This document shows positions 1-8,356 of a DNA stretch of 64,000 nt, piece after piece. Positions within the stretch are counted from its first letter, which is position 1. Each line of letters opens with the position of its first letter. The translations under genes were made by a program, and so were the position numbers. The DNA lies in contig NZ_PDWT01000006.1 of NCBI RefSeq assembly GCF_010093345.1, positions 103,850 through 167,849 of the forward strand, read 5' to 3'. Source of the stretch: Pseudoxanthomonas yeongjuensis. GTDB taxonomy: Bacteria > Pseudomonadota > Gammaproteobacteria > Xanthomonadales > Xanthomonadaceae. The notes beneath the pieces were generated by a model. It worked only from the letters and a program-made list of their open reading frames with translations. It made no database searches and was not told the origin of the DNA.

Positions 1-978
1 CGAACCGGCGATGGACATCGACATGTCGCGCTTTTCCCACGGACTCGTGGCCGACGCGATCTCGTCGTTGAACAGGGTCAGGCGTGCCCGCGATTCCCGC
101 GCGATGGGCCGGCCGAACAAGCCATCGACTTCGTCGTCGCTGAAACGGGAGCCGGGGAAGACGCGTTCTATGGCGTTCATCTGCAAGGTGCCGAGCATGA
201 AGCAAAGCTGGAAACTGCGGTCGACCAGCGGCAGCTCGGCAATGCCGCTCGGCAGCCGCAGATCGCGGGCGAACCCGGCGAGTATCCTTTGTCGCCGATC
301 CACCGGTGTGCCGAAATAGCTGTCCGCGCCCAGCCCGTCGATGACCCCATCGCCACCGCGCTCGCCGATCTCGGTTGCCAGGTCCATGTAGGAAAGCAGG
401 GCGAAATCCGCGGTCAGCAAAGGCAGCCGCGGCACGGCCGCCAGGTAGCGGTCGTAGGCGCGCCCGGGATCGCATACCAGCGTTTCATGCCTGAGCCCCA
501 GGGTCCGGGCGACATGGGCCGCCGATTCGACTTCGTTTTCTTCGCGGCCGCCCAGGTAGGTGATGCAGGTGGTGTCGGGCCGGGCATCGGCGCAAGCGAT
601 GGACAGCGTGGTCGAATCCTTGCCGCCGCTCTGCAGCAGCCATGGCGCACGCATGCCTTCGCAGGAGCGGAGCACCGCATCGCAGAGCAGGCGATGGTAG
701 GCCGCCACCCAGTCCTGGTCCGCGCTGGCGTCTACCGGAATCTCGCCTGCGTTGCGGAACCTGAAATGGAATTTCGGTGCGACATGCATGTCGTGCTGCG
801 GACAGAATCCGAACGTCACCAGCTTGACGCCTTCGAAGATCGAGTGCGGCGGATAGACGAACGCATTGCGCAGGATGTCGGCCACGGAAACCAGGTCGAT
901 GCGATCGCGCTGCGCATGGCCTTCCGCCAGGGCGGAGAAATCCGGCTTGCCGAAGTAAGGGGACATGGTGATCTGCAT
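1..978 (-). CDS. Asparagine-synthase-like PP-loop protein (3' end off window)
   Basis: The minus strand is open from the ATG at 976-978 to the window edge (326 codons, no stop), so the C-terminus is missing. Residues 117-123 read SGGKDST, the ATP-pyrophosphatase P-loop of asparagine synthase/PP-loop enzymes. There is no N-terminal Cys2 glutaminase domain; the first ~110 residues are a shortened N-terminal part instead. It starts 14 bases after the tyrosine-kinase gene, so it is probably the third gene of the exopolysaccharide operon. An internal ATG at 964-966 is an alternative start. It may form an amide bond from ATP and a carboxylate, perhaps decorating the polysaccharide, but the substrate is unknown. 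Fold assignment is fairly sure, function is inference. Confidence 0.75.
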   Translation of the reverse strand, partial: MQITMSPYFGKPDFSALAEGHAQRDRIDLVSVADILRNAFVYPPHSIFEGVKLVTFGFCPQHDMHVAPKFHFRFRNAGEIPVDASADQDWVAAYHRLLCDAVLRSCEGMRAPWLLQSGGKDSTTLSIACADARPDTTCITYLGGREENEVESAAHVARTLGLRHETLVCDPGRAYDRYLAAVPRLPLLTADFALLSYMDLATEIGERGGDGVIDGLGADSYFGTPVDRRQRILAGFARDLRLPSGIAELPLVDRSFQLCFMLGTLQMNAIERVFPGSRFSDDEVDGLFGRPIARESRARLTLFNDEIASATSPWEKRDMSMSIAGS

Positions 979-991
979 GCATGCGTACCCG

Positions 992-3253
992 TCAGGACCT
1001 GGGGCCGTTGGCCGGTATGTACTCGTAATACGTGTACGCGTACTGGCCGCGACCGCGCTTCTGCACGCCATTGAAGATCGCACCCTTGACCTCCACTCCG
1101 TTCTGCTCGAGCCGTTGCTTGGCCAGCGCGATCTCGCGCTGCTGGTTCAGGCCCCACCTCACCACTATCAAGCTGGTGCCGACGTGATGGCCGATCACCG
1201 CCGCATCGGTGACGGCTAGGATCGGCGGCGTATCGATGACGACGATGTCGTAACGATCCGCCAATTTCCGCAACAGCTCGCTGAAGTTCTCGTGCATGAG
1301 CAGCTCGGACGGGTTGGGGGGTACCGCCCCACGCGAAATGAACGACAGGTTGTCGGCCCCGGAGACCTTGCGGATCGCCTCATCGAGTTCGATCTGGCCG
1401 GTGATCAGTTCCGACAGACCACCTTCCCATCTGACCCCGACGGCGTTGTGCAGGGTGCCGCGGCGCATGTCGGCATCGACCAGGATGACGCGCTGATCCG
1501 CCTGGGCCATGGCCACGGCCAGGTTGGCGCAGACGAAAGTCTTGCCCACTCCAGGGCTGGGCGCGGTGATCATCAGCAGGTTGTTCCTGGTCTTCAGCCG
1601 CGCGAAATGCAGGCTGGTGCGCAAGGTGCGCAGCGCCTCCATCGCCAGATCGGTGGGCGCTTTCAGGGCCAGCAGGCGCTGGCGCCCGTCGCGGCCGAAA
1701 CGCCGGCCCGGATGCAGGGTCAGCGCGCGGCCCTTTTCGCTGTAGGGGATCGAGGCGTACACCGGCAGGCCCAGCAATTCGATATCCATCGGATCCTCGA
1801 CGCCGCGCTTGAAAATTTGCCGCAGCAGCACGAACGCGATCATCAGTATCGCTCCCAGTGCGGTGCCGCCGACCAGTACGGGAATGGGTTTCGGCCATGC
1901 CGGATCGTCCAGGTTCACTGCTGCCGGATCGATCACCCGCGCATTGCCGACCGCGCTGGCGCGGGCGATATTGAGTTGCTGCGCCTGGTCGAGCAGGTTG
2001 GCGTAAGTCTGGTTGGTCACCTCGACGTCGCGATTCAGGCGGAACAGCCCCTGCTGGGTATCGGGCAATTTCTGGATGCGTCCCTGCAACGCCGCCTTCT
2101 CGCGCTGGAACTGGCCGATCTGCGCCTGCAGCGCGCGATAGACCGGATGCTCCGGGGTGAAGCGGGCGTTGCTGTCGGTCATCTGGATGCGCAATTGCTG
2201 GATGCCCGAGTCCAGCGCGATGGTCTGGTCGAGCAGCGCCCTGTTCTGTACGTCCACGTCCAGCGTCTGCGTGCGGCTTTGGAACGAGTTGAGCGCGGCC
2301 TGCGCCTTGGCCAGTTCGCGGCGCACGTTCGGCAGTTGCTCGGTGACGAATTCGAGCCGTTTGGCCGCCTCGGCCGAGGTCCGCGCGACGTTCTGGCGCA
2401 CATAGGAGCCGGTGATCTCGTCCAGCACCTGCCTGGCCCGGACCGGATCGGCATCGGCGTAGGTCAGCGCGATGACGCCCGAGTTCCGGCCCTGCTCGGA
2501 AACGCTGATATTGCGCTTCAGGGTCTCGATCAAGGTCGTGGGATCGAGCCGTTTGAGTTCGAAGCGCGCGCCTGGATTGGCTTGCAGGCTTTTCACTTCC
2601 AGCTTGATGCCGTTCGCATCGACGACCCGCCCCACGCTTCCCTCGACCAGCAATCTGCCTTCGCTGTCCGACACCTTGTAGCGACCAGCGTCGCCGGCGA
2701 CGAGCATCAGCGGCACACCGACCAGGTTGGCCGGCACGTCCAGTCGCGCGACATCGATCCGTTCCCCTCCCCAGCCGTAGTGATCGAGGCCGAACCATGG
2801 AGCCGCCAGCTCGCCAGGCCGGGCGAGCTGGAATCCGCGCGCCACGATACCGCCGATCAGCGGAATCCGGGAAGGAGCGGCTTCGATGTACAGGTCGAGG
2901 TTGTTCAACGCTTCGCCAAGCACCCGGCGCGAAGTCAGCAACTGGACTTCGGTCGAGGCCGGCGAACTCATCGGCGCAGGAGCCTGCGCGGCCGTGTTCG
3001 CATTCAACCCCGGCACGGTCGGCATCCTGTTCTCCACCTGCACCACTGCGTTGGCCTCGTACTTCGGCGTGACCAGGAGTACGTAGATCGCGCTGACGAG
3101 CAGGAAAAGCGCGGTGCCGAACAGGATCAACCGCTTGTTTTCGGCGAGAGTGCCCACCATCGTCGGCAGATCGATGTCCTCATCGCGCAGCGTGGCCGGC
3201 GCCTGGCCGTGCGTTTCCGTTCTGTTCGTGAGATGTGTTGCCATGTTCTTCAC
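992..3253 (-). CDS. Polysaccharide co-polymerase / BY-kinase (Wzc-like)
   Basis: This 753-residue inner-membrane protein is a polysaccharide chain-length regulator fused to a bacterial tyrosine kinase. A Wzz-type domain begins with a transmembrane helix near 41-60, followed by a long coiled-coil periplasmic part. The second membrane segment lies near 455-480. The cytoplasmic kinase has Walker A APSPGVGKT (564-572), Walker A' ILVDADMRR (590-598) and Walker B IVVIDTPP (670-677). The C-terminus has a tyrosine cluster (Tyr738, 740, 742, 743, 745), the usual autophosphorylation sites. Upstream is the WecA-like fusion gene (127-bp gap) and further upstream an LMW phosphatase, the normal partner that resets the cluster. 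No Wza-type exporter is visible; it may lie beyond the window. Confidence 0.93.
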   Translation of the reverse strand: MKNMATHLTNRTETHGQAPATLRDEDIDLPTMVGTLAENKRLILFGTALFLLVSAIYVLLVTPKYEANAVVQVENRMPTVPGLNANTAAQAPAPMSSPASTEVQLLTSRRVLGEALNNLDLYIEAAPSRIPLIGGIVARGFQLARPGELAAPWFGLDHYGWGGERIDVARLDVPANLVGVPLMLVAGDAGRYKVSDSEGRLLVEGSVGRVVDANGIKLEVKSLQANPGARFELKRLDPTTLIETLKRNISVSEQGRNSGVIALTYADADPVRARQVLDEITGSYVRQNVARTSAEAAKRLEFVTEQLPNVRRELAKAQAALNSFQSRTQTLDVDVQNRALLDQTIALDSGIQQLRIQMTDSNARFTPEHPVYRALQAQIGQFQREKAALQGRIQKLPDTQQGLFRLNRDVEVTNQTYANLLDQAQQLNIARASAVGNARVIDPAAVNLDDPAWPKPIPVLVGGTALGAILMIAFVLLRQIFKRGVEDPMDIELLGLPVYASIPYSEKGRALTLHPGRRFGRDGRQRLLALKAPTDLAMEALRTLRTSLHFARLKTRNNLLMITAPSPGVGKTFVCANLAVAMAQADQRVILVDADMRRGTLHNAVGVRWEGGLSELITGQIELDEAIRKVSGADNLSFISRGAVPPNPSELLMHENFSELLRKLADRYDIVVIDTPPILAVTDAAVIGHHVGTSLIVVRWGLNQQREIALAKQRLEQNGVEVKGAIFNGVQKRGRGQYAYTYYEYIPANGPRS

Positions 3254-3380
3254 CCGTCAGATAAAAGGGATAACCGCGGCTTCGTATCGCTTTCGGCAGC
3301 GATGCCGCGCGGCGCTTCTCCATGCAGTACACGTCCATGCGGTGCTTGCGAACAAGTCGTTGTGTTGCGCTTGCAGCCAG

Positions 3381-5798
3381 TCATAACGCCCCCCGCACGC
3401 CTTGCATGCCGGCGTCCACAGGCAGGTCCACGCCCGGCGCTCGATCGGCGGGCGCCATGGGCGGCGCGGAGCACAGGTTCGCCAGCGCTTCGAGCATCGG
3501 CCGATAGCTGTCGCTTCCGGCAGGTTGGCTGGAGGCCTGGCGCATGGCGTCGTATGCCCTGCTTCCATTCAGCAGGGAAGAGATCCGGGCAACGATCTCA
3601 AGCCGGCCCGAGCCTGCTTTCACGACATTCGGATTCGCGGCGGTGTCCGCGTCCGATATATCGCTGCCCTGGAGGAGCAGCACCGGCTTTCCCAATGCGG
3701 CCGCTTCGACCCGGATGTCCTCGTCGGCGAGGATCAGGTAAGCCATGTCCAGCAGATAGACCCAGGCCAGGTAGTCCATGGCCCCGATCGGATGCACGTT
3801 CTGGTACTCCTCCGACGCGTTCCTGGATCCGCCCGTCGGTGTCCGTGCCGGATCCGCGGGATAGACGATGTCCATTTCCGGATGCTGGACCGCGATGTCC
3901 CGCAATGCGCATGCAGCCGTTTCGGAAGCGGCGACCCCGGGCCCGCGCGTCGCAAGCAGCAGCAACGGACTACCCGGGCGCAGGAAGGAGAATCGCTGCG
4001 CCAACCGTCGCTTGAGCACCGAATCCTGCTGCAGGCGTTCCAGTGCCGCATGCAAGGTGTCCACGGAGGTGTTCCCGGTCACCAGTATGCGTTCGATCGG
4101 GACGCCTTCGATCGTCCCGTCCCTGTCCGCGTCCCCTCTCGACATCATATGCAGTGAAGCGAGCGCACGGACGATCTTGCGATTGGCGTCGTCCTGCAAG
4201 CTTGAAGCCGGATCCACGGCCTGCGAGTACGTGCCTATGCATACCACCGGAATATCCTGGTGATAGGCCGCCAGCATCGTCGCCAGCGTCGTGGATCCGT
4301 TTTCCGGCACCAGCACCACATCCGGCCGAACCTCATCGAGCACGCGCCTCATTTGTCCCAGCGAAGCCTGTGTGATCGCGGAAGGATCCTCGCCCGCTAC
4401 CGGGGTATCGAGCACCATGTCGGGCCTTATGTCGAACAGATGCAGGACCTGTTCCGCTTCATAGTCGGGCACGGCGGCGATGCACACGGTCGAGTCGAAG
4501 CGATGGTCGTGCGAGATCTGCTGGGCAATGGGCGCGATCTTGATGGCATCCGGGGACGCTGCCAGCATGCACAGCGCCCTCACCGGCGTGGACGACTGCA
4601 TTCCAGGCGGGAAGGAGCTTGAGGATCCCGTGGTCCCGCGCTCGTCTCCGCCTTCCGGACCTCTCGGCGCTCCCTCCCGATCCTCCCATTTCCGGCTTGC
4701 GATGAAACCGGCCACTTCCGCGACCGGCATCGGATCTTCTGCCCCGGGCGAATTCAGGGGAAGCAAGTTGCGCAACTTCGCGAGCAGCCGCGGCAGCCAC
4801 AGCACATAAGCGACCAGGGTTCCAAGGAAAGCCACTGCGCTCAACACATCGTGCACGCCGCGCAATGCATAGCCCAGCAGCGCCAGCATGCCGCAGGCGC
4901 CGACCATGGCAAGCAGGGTCGCGTGCGGCGAGCAGCCGGCATCGATCAGCAGGTGATGCAGATGCTGGCGATCCGACTTGAATGGCGAGCGTCCCAGGCG
5001 GAAGCGTCGGTACATCACCGCCAACGTGTCCATGACCGGCAGCGCCACGCACCACAATACGTCCACGGGCGCCAGCCGTCCGACCCTCTGGTCGCTTAGG
5101 AAGATCAGGCTCCACGCCAGCAGGAAACCGATCAATTTGCTGCCGGCATCGCCCATGAATATCTTGCGTCCATCGGGCCATCCCAGATTGACGAATATGT
5201 AGGGAACCAGCGCGGCAAACAGGAGTTGCAGCAACAACAGGGCACCGGGCGCCGGCAAGCCCGCGCCCGCGAAGAGGAGGATCGCGGCGATGCTGGTCAT
5301 GGCCACGGCGGCCGCCAGTCCGTCTATGCCGTCGAGCATGTTGAAGGCATTCACCAGTCCGATGATCGCGATGATCGTGACCGGGATTCCGAGCAGGCCT
5401 AGCCGCAGCTCATGGGTGCCGGACAACTGCGCCAGGAAGTCGATGTGCACGCCGGACGTGGCGATTATCCATCCCACGATGCAGGCCTCGATCATCAGCC
5501 GCGTACGCACGCTCAAGTGGGCGACATCGTCCACGACTCCGACCGCCACGATCAGCACGCTGCCGGCCATCAGGTTCATCACGAAACTGTCCACGTAGCC
5601 GAGATAGCTCAGCCCCACCAGCGTTCCCAGGAAGAAGCACAGCCCCCCGATCAGGGGAATGCGGCCGCGATGGCGCTTGCGCTCGTCCGGCTTGTCCACC
5701 AAGCCCAGCCGGCGCGCCACGGGCCGCATCGAAAAAATGGCGAAAAGAGTGACTGCCAGCGCGATCGCGCTGGCTGCAACAAGTTTTGGGTCATCCAT
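3381..5798 (-). CDS. WecA-like glycosyl-1-phosphate transferase fused to degenerate UDP-GlcNAc 2-epimerase domain
   Basis: Residues 1-340 are a multi-pass MraY/WecA-family transferase that would load a sugar-1-phosphate onto undecaprenyl phosphate to start a polysaccharide repeat. Its motifs are present: Asp90-Asp91, NMLDGIDG (153-160), GDAGS (216-220) and HLHH (279-282). A charged Gly/Ser-rich linker (about 351-404) leads to a WecB-like GT-B fold domain (about 405-775) recognisable from PDAIKIAP, RPDVVLVPE, VTGNTSVDTL and LGKPVLLL. By eye-alignment to E. coli WecB the catalytic positions are lost: Arg10 is Ser415, Asp95 is Asn500, Glu117 is Gly522, His213 is Arg618. The C-terminal half is therefore probably a non-catalytic binding or regulatory module. 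It begins the exopolysaccharide operon. Confidence 0.88.
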   Translation of the reverse strand: MDDPKLVAASAIALAVTLFAIFSMRPVARRLGLVDKPDERKRHRGRIPLIGGLCFFLGTLVGLSYLGYVDSFVMNLMAGSVLIVAVGVVDDVAHLSVRTRLMIEACIVGWIIATSGVHIDFLAQLSGTHELRLGLLGIPVTIIAIIGLVNAFNMLDGIDGLAAAVAMTSIAAILLFAGAGLPAPGALLLLQLLFAALVPYIFVNLGWPDGRKIFMGDAGSKLIGFLLAWSLIFLSDQRVGRLAPVDVLWCVALPVMDTLAVMYRRFRLGRSPFKSDRQHLHHLLIDAGCSPHATLLAMVGACGMLALLGYALRGVHDVLSAVAFLGTLVAYVLWLPRLLAKLRNLLPLNSPGAEDPMPVAEVAGFIASRKWEDREGAPRGPEGGDERGTTGSSSSFPPGMQSSTPVRALCMLAASPDAIKIAPIAQQISHDHRFDSTVCIAAVPDYEAEQVLHLFDIRPDMVLDTPVAGEDPSAITQASLGQMRRVLDEVRPDVVLVPENGSTTLATMLAAYHQDIPVVCIGTYSQAVDPASSLQDDANRKIVRALASLHMMSRGDADRDGTIEGVPIERILVTGNTSVDTLHAALERLQQDSVLKRRLAQRFSFLRPGSPLLLLATRGPGVAASETAACALRDIAVQHPEMDIVYPADPARTPTGGSRNASEEYQNVHPIGAMDYLAWVYLLDMAYLILADEDIRVEAAALGKPVLLLQGSDISDADTAANPNVVKAGSGRLEIVARISSLLNGSRAYDAMRQASSQPAGSDSYRPMLEALANLCSAPPMAPADRAPGVDLPVDAGMQGVRGAL

Positions 5799-6080
5799 TT
5801 GCCTTGCCTCGTATCAATGGCCTCTGTTGCCTGGATCGGTTCGTGCGAGCCAGGCAACAACACGCTTCCACCGGCGGATGACCTGCGCATGCAATTGATC
5901 GACGATCCTGATGGATGACTCCCATCGATCGCCTCCTCAACGTTTGGTCCGCAGAGAATCTAGCGATGCGCTCCTGACCATGGAGTGAAAAGCAGGCGTA
6001 TTTTTTCTTTCAGTTCACGATTGAAAATCGGACTTCATGTTCATGAAAGTAACGAGCCGATGAAACATCGCGTGGAATTT
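5799..6080. other. Intergenic leader of the exopolysaccharide operon
   Basis: This 282-bp non-coding stretch lies between the phosphatase gene and the WecA-like fusion gene, both on the minus strand. It contains a 10-bp inverted repeat near the fusion gene and a short palindrome (TTCATG-TT-CATGAA, 6034-6047) in an AT-rich part, 6000-6060. The promoter for the polysaccharide operon is probably here. No small ORF is convincing. Confidence 0.5.
5825..5859. promoter_or_regulatory. Inverted repeat upstream of the WecA-like gene
   Basis: The arms TGTTGCCTGG and CCAGGCAACA are perfect complements (10 bp) separated by 15 bases. The element sits 27-61 bases before the start codon of the fusion gene, so it could be an operator or a hairpin in the mRNA leader. 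No U-run follows it on either strand, which argues against a plain terminator. Confidence 0.4.
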
Positions 6081-6536
6081 CTATAAGTGCGAACTCCAAC
6101 GCATCAGCGCTGTTTCTATCGATTGGTAAGCGCGCTCGAAGGCGGGTCGCTGGCGGCCATAGGGGTCCGGGATTTCGGCATCCCCCTGCCATTTCCCCAG
6201 CAGGAATGACTTGTCGCGCACAGAAGGCGACAACGCATGCAGCGCGGCCAGATGCCGCTTTTCCATTGCAAGCACCAGATCGGCAGCGTCGATGATGGCT
6301 GGGTTGATCTGATGGGCGACATGCAGGCGCCCCGTCAAACCATGCGCGGAAAGCACCGATTCGGCAAGAGGGTCGATGGGACTTCCTTCCATGGCCAACA
6401 GCCCTGCGGACCCGACAGCAATAGCTCTTCCATGGAGTTGATGGCGTAAGACGATCTCGGCCATCGGGCTGCGGCAGATGTTGCCTGCGCATACGATTAG
6501 CACATGGGTTGGCACGTACGTATCCACCTCGATCAT
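6081..6536 (-). CDS. Low-molecular-weight protein-tyrosine phosphatase (Wzb-like)
   Basis: A 151-residue cytoplasmic phosphatase. The P-loop CAGNICRSP (CX5RS) lies near residues 15-23 and the general-acid segment DPYGR is near the C-terminus, both in the expected places. The start is taken at the ATG at 6534-6536 because the family begins about ten residues before the P-loop; the longer reading frame upstream is low-complexity and has no family match. In capsule and exopolysaccharide systems this enzyme dephosphorylates the tyrosine cluster of the BY-kinase, which is encoded 3.3 kb downstream on the same strand. Confidence 0.9.
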   Translation of the reverse strand: MIEVDTYVPTHVLIVCAGNICRSPMAEIVLRHQLHGRAIAVGSAGLLAMEGSPIDPLAESVLSAHGLTGRLHVAHQINPAIIDAADLVLAMEKRHLAALHALSPSVRDKSFLLGKWQGDAEIPDPYGRQRPAFERAYQSIETALMRWSSHL

Positions 6537-6801
6537 GCTTGGAGTCAGTCCGCTTGGCGACCGTCCCGGTGGAAAGCAGAAGCCGGAAGCAGGCGGGCTG
6601 CGGAGCGATGAAGCCGCTTCAGGCAGCCGGGCGCCCAGGATTGGCTGCCGCTGCCCGGACATTCTTTCCGGCGGTCGCGTTACCGTGCCGGACTGGAGCG
6701 CGCCGCGGCCGGCGCATGTCGTTACCCGGCGCAGTAGCGACCCACGATGCGCATCACCCGTCAACGACCTCCAGGCCATCGCGCAGGGCGGATCCCCACG
6801 T

Positions 6802-7221
6802 TCAGGGAATGAACGTCTGTTCGGGGTCGTCGAAGGACTTGAACTCCAGGGCGTTTCCCGATGGATCGAACAGGAACATCGTCACGTGCTGCCCGGGTTT
6901 GCCCTTCAACCGCAGGTGCGGCTCCTCGTGGAACGAGAGGTCGGCGGCTTTCAGGCGCTTGGCCAGCGCCTCCCACGACTCACGGTCGAGATTCATGCCG
7001 AAGTGCGGAACCGGGACCGCCTCGCCGTCGAAGCGCCCGCTCTGCAGCGGCGCGTCGTCGTCAGAGATGTGGGCGACCAGGTGATGGCCGAAGAAATCGA
7101 AGTCCTGGTACGACACGTCACTCCTGCCCTGGGGGCAACCGATCGTGTCGCCGTAAAAGCGCCGCGCCTCGTCGAGGTCGCGCACCGGGAAAGCGAGATG
7201 GAACTGTGCGGCCTTGTTCAT
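6802..7221 (-). CDS. VOC-superfamily (glyoxalase-fold) protein
   Basis: A 139-residue protein with the paired beta-alpha-beta-beta-beta units of the vicinal oxygen chelate fold. It starts with FHLAFPVRDLDEARRFY, typical of the first module, and ends with LFDPSGNALEFKSF, typical of the last strand carrying the metal-binding Glu. His8 and the His of the HFGMNL segment are the other likely ligands. The gene ends a pair with the haem-oxygenase-like gene, whose stop lies 10 bases upstream. The family includes glyoxalases, dioxygenases and resistance proteins, so the reaction cannot be named. Confidence 0.8.
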   Translation of the reverse strand: MNKAAQFHLAFPVRDLDEARRFYGDTIGCPQGRSDVSYQDFDFFGHHLVAHISDDDAPLQSGRFDGEAVPVPHFGMNLDRESWEALAKRLKAADLSFHEEPHLRLKGKPGQHVTMFLFDPSGNALEFKSFDDPEQTFIP

Positions 7222-7231
7222 GTCGTCTTGC

Positions 7232-8023
7232 TCATGTCGTCTTGCTCATGACGTGCCTCCCGGGCGGGACGCACGCATCGAAGATGTTCTGCCAGAACAG
7301 GTTCCACGCCGTGATGCTGCGTTCGTAGCCCTCGGCCAGGTCCGGCAGCGCACCGGGATCCTGGCGGATGTAGTCGTCGATGGCCTGGCGCGTCAGCTCG
7401 CCATGGACGATGTCCTGCTCTCCGGTATGGATCGTCCAGAACTCCCAGTCGATGCGGTTCGCGTGTTCGCGCATGTACGGATGGGTGCGCAGATGCTCGA
7501 ACATGACCGACAGGTAGGTCTGGCACAGGCATTCGCCGCCCATCCCGCGCAGGCCCACGCCAAAGGCCGGGGCGCGATGGCGCAGCTCCTCGGTCAACCC
7601 GCCCAGGATGGCTCGGTTGGCGGGCAAGCCACGTTCCAGTCGCTCCGGCTCCACGCCGATGCTCGCCAAAAAGCGGTCGTAGATCTCTGGATGCGCCTTG
7701 GCCGCGTCGCCTTCGCCGAGCTCCTCGGCGAGAATCTCGCTCAACAGGCTACGCAAGCCGCCGAAAGGAAGTTTTGCCAACAACAAGGCGAGGTCGCTGA
7801 TGTAGTCGATCGTGAAGAATCGATACTGCGTACAGAATTGCCGCAGCGCATCGACGGGCAGCCGCGACAGCGCCTTCATCTTCTGCTCCGCCAATGCCTC
7901 GGTCGCTTCCTTGGCCTTGTCGGCGCGCTGCCAGAACGTTTTCCTGTCCCACGCACCGGAACGCGTCGCCATGGCTGGAACGAAAGGTGTTGCCGGCGCG
8001 TTTTGGTTCTTCTGCAATGACAT
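7232..8023 (-). CDS. Haem-oxygenase-like (iron-containing redox) protein
   Basis: A 263-residue, mostly helical protein. The segments LSEILAEELGEGDAAKAH (about 94-111) and IHTGEQDIVHGE (198-209) resemble the Glu/His iron-ligand helices of the PqqC/CADD-type haem-oxygenase-like superfamily, which contains non-haem diiron oxidases. The ATG at 8021-8023 is preferred because the upstream part of the frame is basic low-complexity sequence. It is followed after 10 bases by the VOC gene on the same strand, so the two are probably co-transcribed. Two metal-dependent folds side by side suggest an oxidative tailoring step, but substrate and product are unknown. Confidence 0.68.
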   Translation of the reverse strand: MSLQKNQNAPATPFVPAMATRSGAWDRKTFWQRADKAKEATEALAEQKMKALSRLPVDALRQFCTQYRFFTIDYISDLALLLAKLPFGGLRSLLSEILAEELGEGDAAKAHPEIYDRFLASIGVEPERLERGLPANRAILGGLTEELRHRAPAFGVGLRGMGGECLCQTYLSVMFEHLRTHPYMREHANRIDWEFWTIHTGEQDIVHGELTRQAIDDYIRQDPGALPDLAEGYERSITAWNLFWQNIFDACVPPGRHVMSKTT

Positions 8024-8356
8024 GCGTTCAACCTGGTGGAAATTCCGCGATGTGAATGACCACGATGCGAAGTGGATGGATGGCCGGACGAAATTCCGAC
8101 GGGAGCATACTCTGCGACCTTGCACGGACGCTTCACTTCATGCTCACGGTCGTGAACCGGATCGATGTAACGTGAATTTTCTTATCCTCATTTCCGTGTT
8201 TCGCACAGATCGCCCTTGAAGGCAGCCGCATTCATCTTCCGCAAGATTGCGCCGGTTCATTTTTCATTCTGGAATGACGCGGAATCGCGCACTATTCGCA
8301 TGTTTGGCAAGGCTGAGAGGGATATGCGGCGAATGCGCAAGAGGAATACTCGACCG

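Noticed and set aside
1292..4015. Long plus-strand ORF (907 codons)
   Set aside because: It runs antisense through the BY-kinase and the fusion gene, has Arg/Gln/Gly/His-rich composition and no recognisable domain; it is a GC-rich shadow frame.
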